A DNA stretch of 64,000 nt from assembly GCA_024347015.1 (NCBI GenBank), contig AP024890.1:1-64000 (forward strand), given 5' to 3'. Positions 63,127 through 64,000 of this stretch are shown here, one piece after another. Positions within the stretch are counted from its first letter, which is position 1. Every line of letters starts with the position of its first letter. The position numbers and the translations under genes were made by a program. The notes below the pieces were generated by a model. The model saw only the letters and a list, made by a program, of their open reading frames with translations, did not search any database and was not told the DNA's origin. The DNA is from Vibrio pectenicida (lineage in GTDB: Bacteria > Pseudomonadota > Gammaproteobacteria > Enterobacterales > Vibrionaceae).

Positions 63127-64000
63127 ATGGTTTCAAAAACCCATCACCCAGTACAGGGAGCAAGTTGGATGCTCACGGCTGGATTAGCGTTTGCATTGGT
63201 TAATAGCCTTGCGCAAATTGCCAGCATTAAATTTGGCTTATCTTCTACGACCGTCGCTCTGCTTCAATATGCGATAGCACTGATAGTTATTATGCCGTAT
63301 TTAAAAACTCTTGGCATTCGTCAATCCTTACGTACAAACCACCTCGGCTGGCATATTTTTCGTGTCTTCATTTCTGTCATCGGCATCCAGCTGTGGTTAT
63401 GGGCCCTCGCCTACCCTGTTCCTATTTGGCAAGGTATTGCCTTATTAATGACATCTCCACTTTTTGCAACCGTGGGTTCAGGCTTATTTTTAAAAGAGCA
63501 AGTTGGTATAGCTCGCTGGGGAGCAACGCTATCTGGTTTTATTGGTGCCATGCTGATCTTAGAACCTTGGGCTGATGACTTTAGCTGGGCGACATTACTT
63601 CCTATTGGCGCTGCATTTTTTTGGGCCTGTTACTCGTTAATGGTCAAAAAATTATCCTCTGATGATTCACCATCCACTATGGTTGTCTATTTACTGGTTT
63701 TGATTACCCCATTTAATATTCTGCTCGCGATACCCGACTGGCAAACACCAACAGGCGGTTCGATCTGGCTAGTATTATTCGCAGCAGGCGCACTGACAGC
63801 TTTAGCTCAATGGGCTGTCGTAAAGGCCTATTCTGTTGCAGATGCGTCTTTTGTGCAGCCTTTTGATCACGCTAAATTACCATTAAATGTGCTGGCTGGC
63901 TGGCTTGTCTTTAGCTGGGTTCCACCAGGTAGATTATGGCTTGGCGCGGCCATTATTATTGCATCTGTTGCTTTCATCACTCAATGGGAATCAAAAAAAT
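63127..64000 (+). CDS. EamA/DMT-family transporter, 3' end cut by the window edge
   Basis: From the ATG at 63127 the frame is open for 291 codons to the edge. About ten TM helices in two EamA repeats are visible (first: GLAFALVNSLAQIASIKFGLS; second: PIGAAFFWACYSLMVKKLS). The family exports or imports small metabolites such as amino acids, and here the substrate is unknown. The true C-terminus lies just beyond the window. Confidence 0.85.
   Translation, partial: MVSKTHHPVQGASWMLTAGLAFALVNSLAQIASIKFGLSSTTVALLQYAIALIVIMPYLKTLGIRQSLRTNHLGWHIFRVFISVIGIQLWLWALAYPVPIWQGIALLMTSPLFATVGSGLFLKEQVGIARWGATLSGFIGAMLILEPWADDFSWATLLPIGAAFFWACYSLMVKKLSSDDSPSTMVVYLLVLITPFNILLAIPDWQTPTGGSIWLVLFAAGALTALAQWAVVKAYSVADASFVQPFDHAKLPLNVLAGWLVFSWVPPGRLWLGAAIIIASVAFITQWESKK

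Noticed and set aside
1..64000. tRNA, rRNA, transposase, integrase or toxin-antitoxin genes
   Set aside because: Looked for by motif and protein reading on both strands; none could be supported. A systematic tRNA scan would be needed to exclude tRNAs fully.

Overview
The window looks like a Vibrio chromosome, probably the secondary one. It is AT-rich and densely coded, with no rRNA, tRNA, phage or transposase seen. Several gene sets are familiar from vibrios: the VxrAB two-component system with its DUF2861 partner VxrC, a thermolabile-haemolysin-type lipase, a ToxR-like membrane regulator, a chromosomal Qnr-type pentapeptide protein, a maltose/starch cluster, and an hmp/norR nitric-oxide pair. 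No species can be named from sequence reading alone.

Layout. 1-6.2 kb: an edge-truncated nuclease-fold protein, a lone periplasmic solute-binding protein, vxrA-vxrB-vxrC, and a secreted GH5 glucanase. 6.5-8.7 kb: a cupin, a HAD remnant, and a cold-shock gene followed by a run of very small ORFs, one broken by an in-frame stop. 8.9-19 kb: secreted GDSL lipase, three LysR regulators, a duplicated SnoaL-like protein, a GH4 6-phospho-beta-glucosidase, an acetyltransferase, YceI and small unknown proteins. 19-23 kb: a stand-alone SgrR-type DNA-binding domain facing an orphan promoter-terminator unit that looks like a small RNA, two tandem Tpx-like peroxiredoxins without the usual resolving cysteine, and a ToxR/ToxS-style regulator pair. 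23.5-31 kb: an RND efflux pair, a flavodoxin-fold protein, and a periplasmic binding protein coupled to a diguanylate cyclase.

31-39.3 kb is about respiration, redox and sensing: an SDR, an orphan NqrB, a cyanide-insensitive-type bd oxidase (two large subunits plus a 32-residue DUF2474-like peptide), Qnr-like protein, MsrA, and a BLUF blue-light receptor in tandem with a chemotaxis receptor. 39.7-50.5 kb is a starch/maltodextrin block. It holds a giant two-catalytic-domain pullulanase lipoprotein split by a 7-bp repeat expansion, malM, lamB and glgX, with MalT-box-like motifs upstream of the pullulanase and between lamB and glgX. soxR sits inside this block.

50.6-64 kb: a protein with a degenerate nuclease-like domain, a 19-bp minisatellite, the folX-folE-folM pterin operon, a DUF3820 protein, a Cro/XRE regulator, a PBP5/6-type carboxypeptidase, arfA with a hairpin over its 3' end, a second cold-shock gene, yaeQ, the divergent hmp/norR pair with a sigma-54 promoter and NorR-type sites, a membrane-anchored glutaredoxin, a HAD phosphatase and an edge-truncated EamA transporter.

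The strongest leads for something under-described are the BLUF-chemoreceptor unit, the SgrR-domain/orphan-sRNA pair, the heptamer-repeat switch in the pullulanase, the binding-protein/GGDEF pair, the ToxRS-like pair, and the small-ORF cluster behind the first cold-shock gene. All functions are read from sequence; none was tested by database search.
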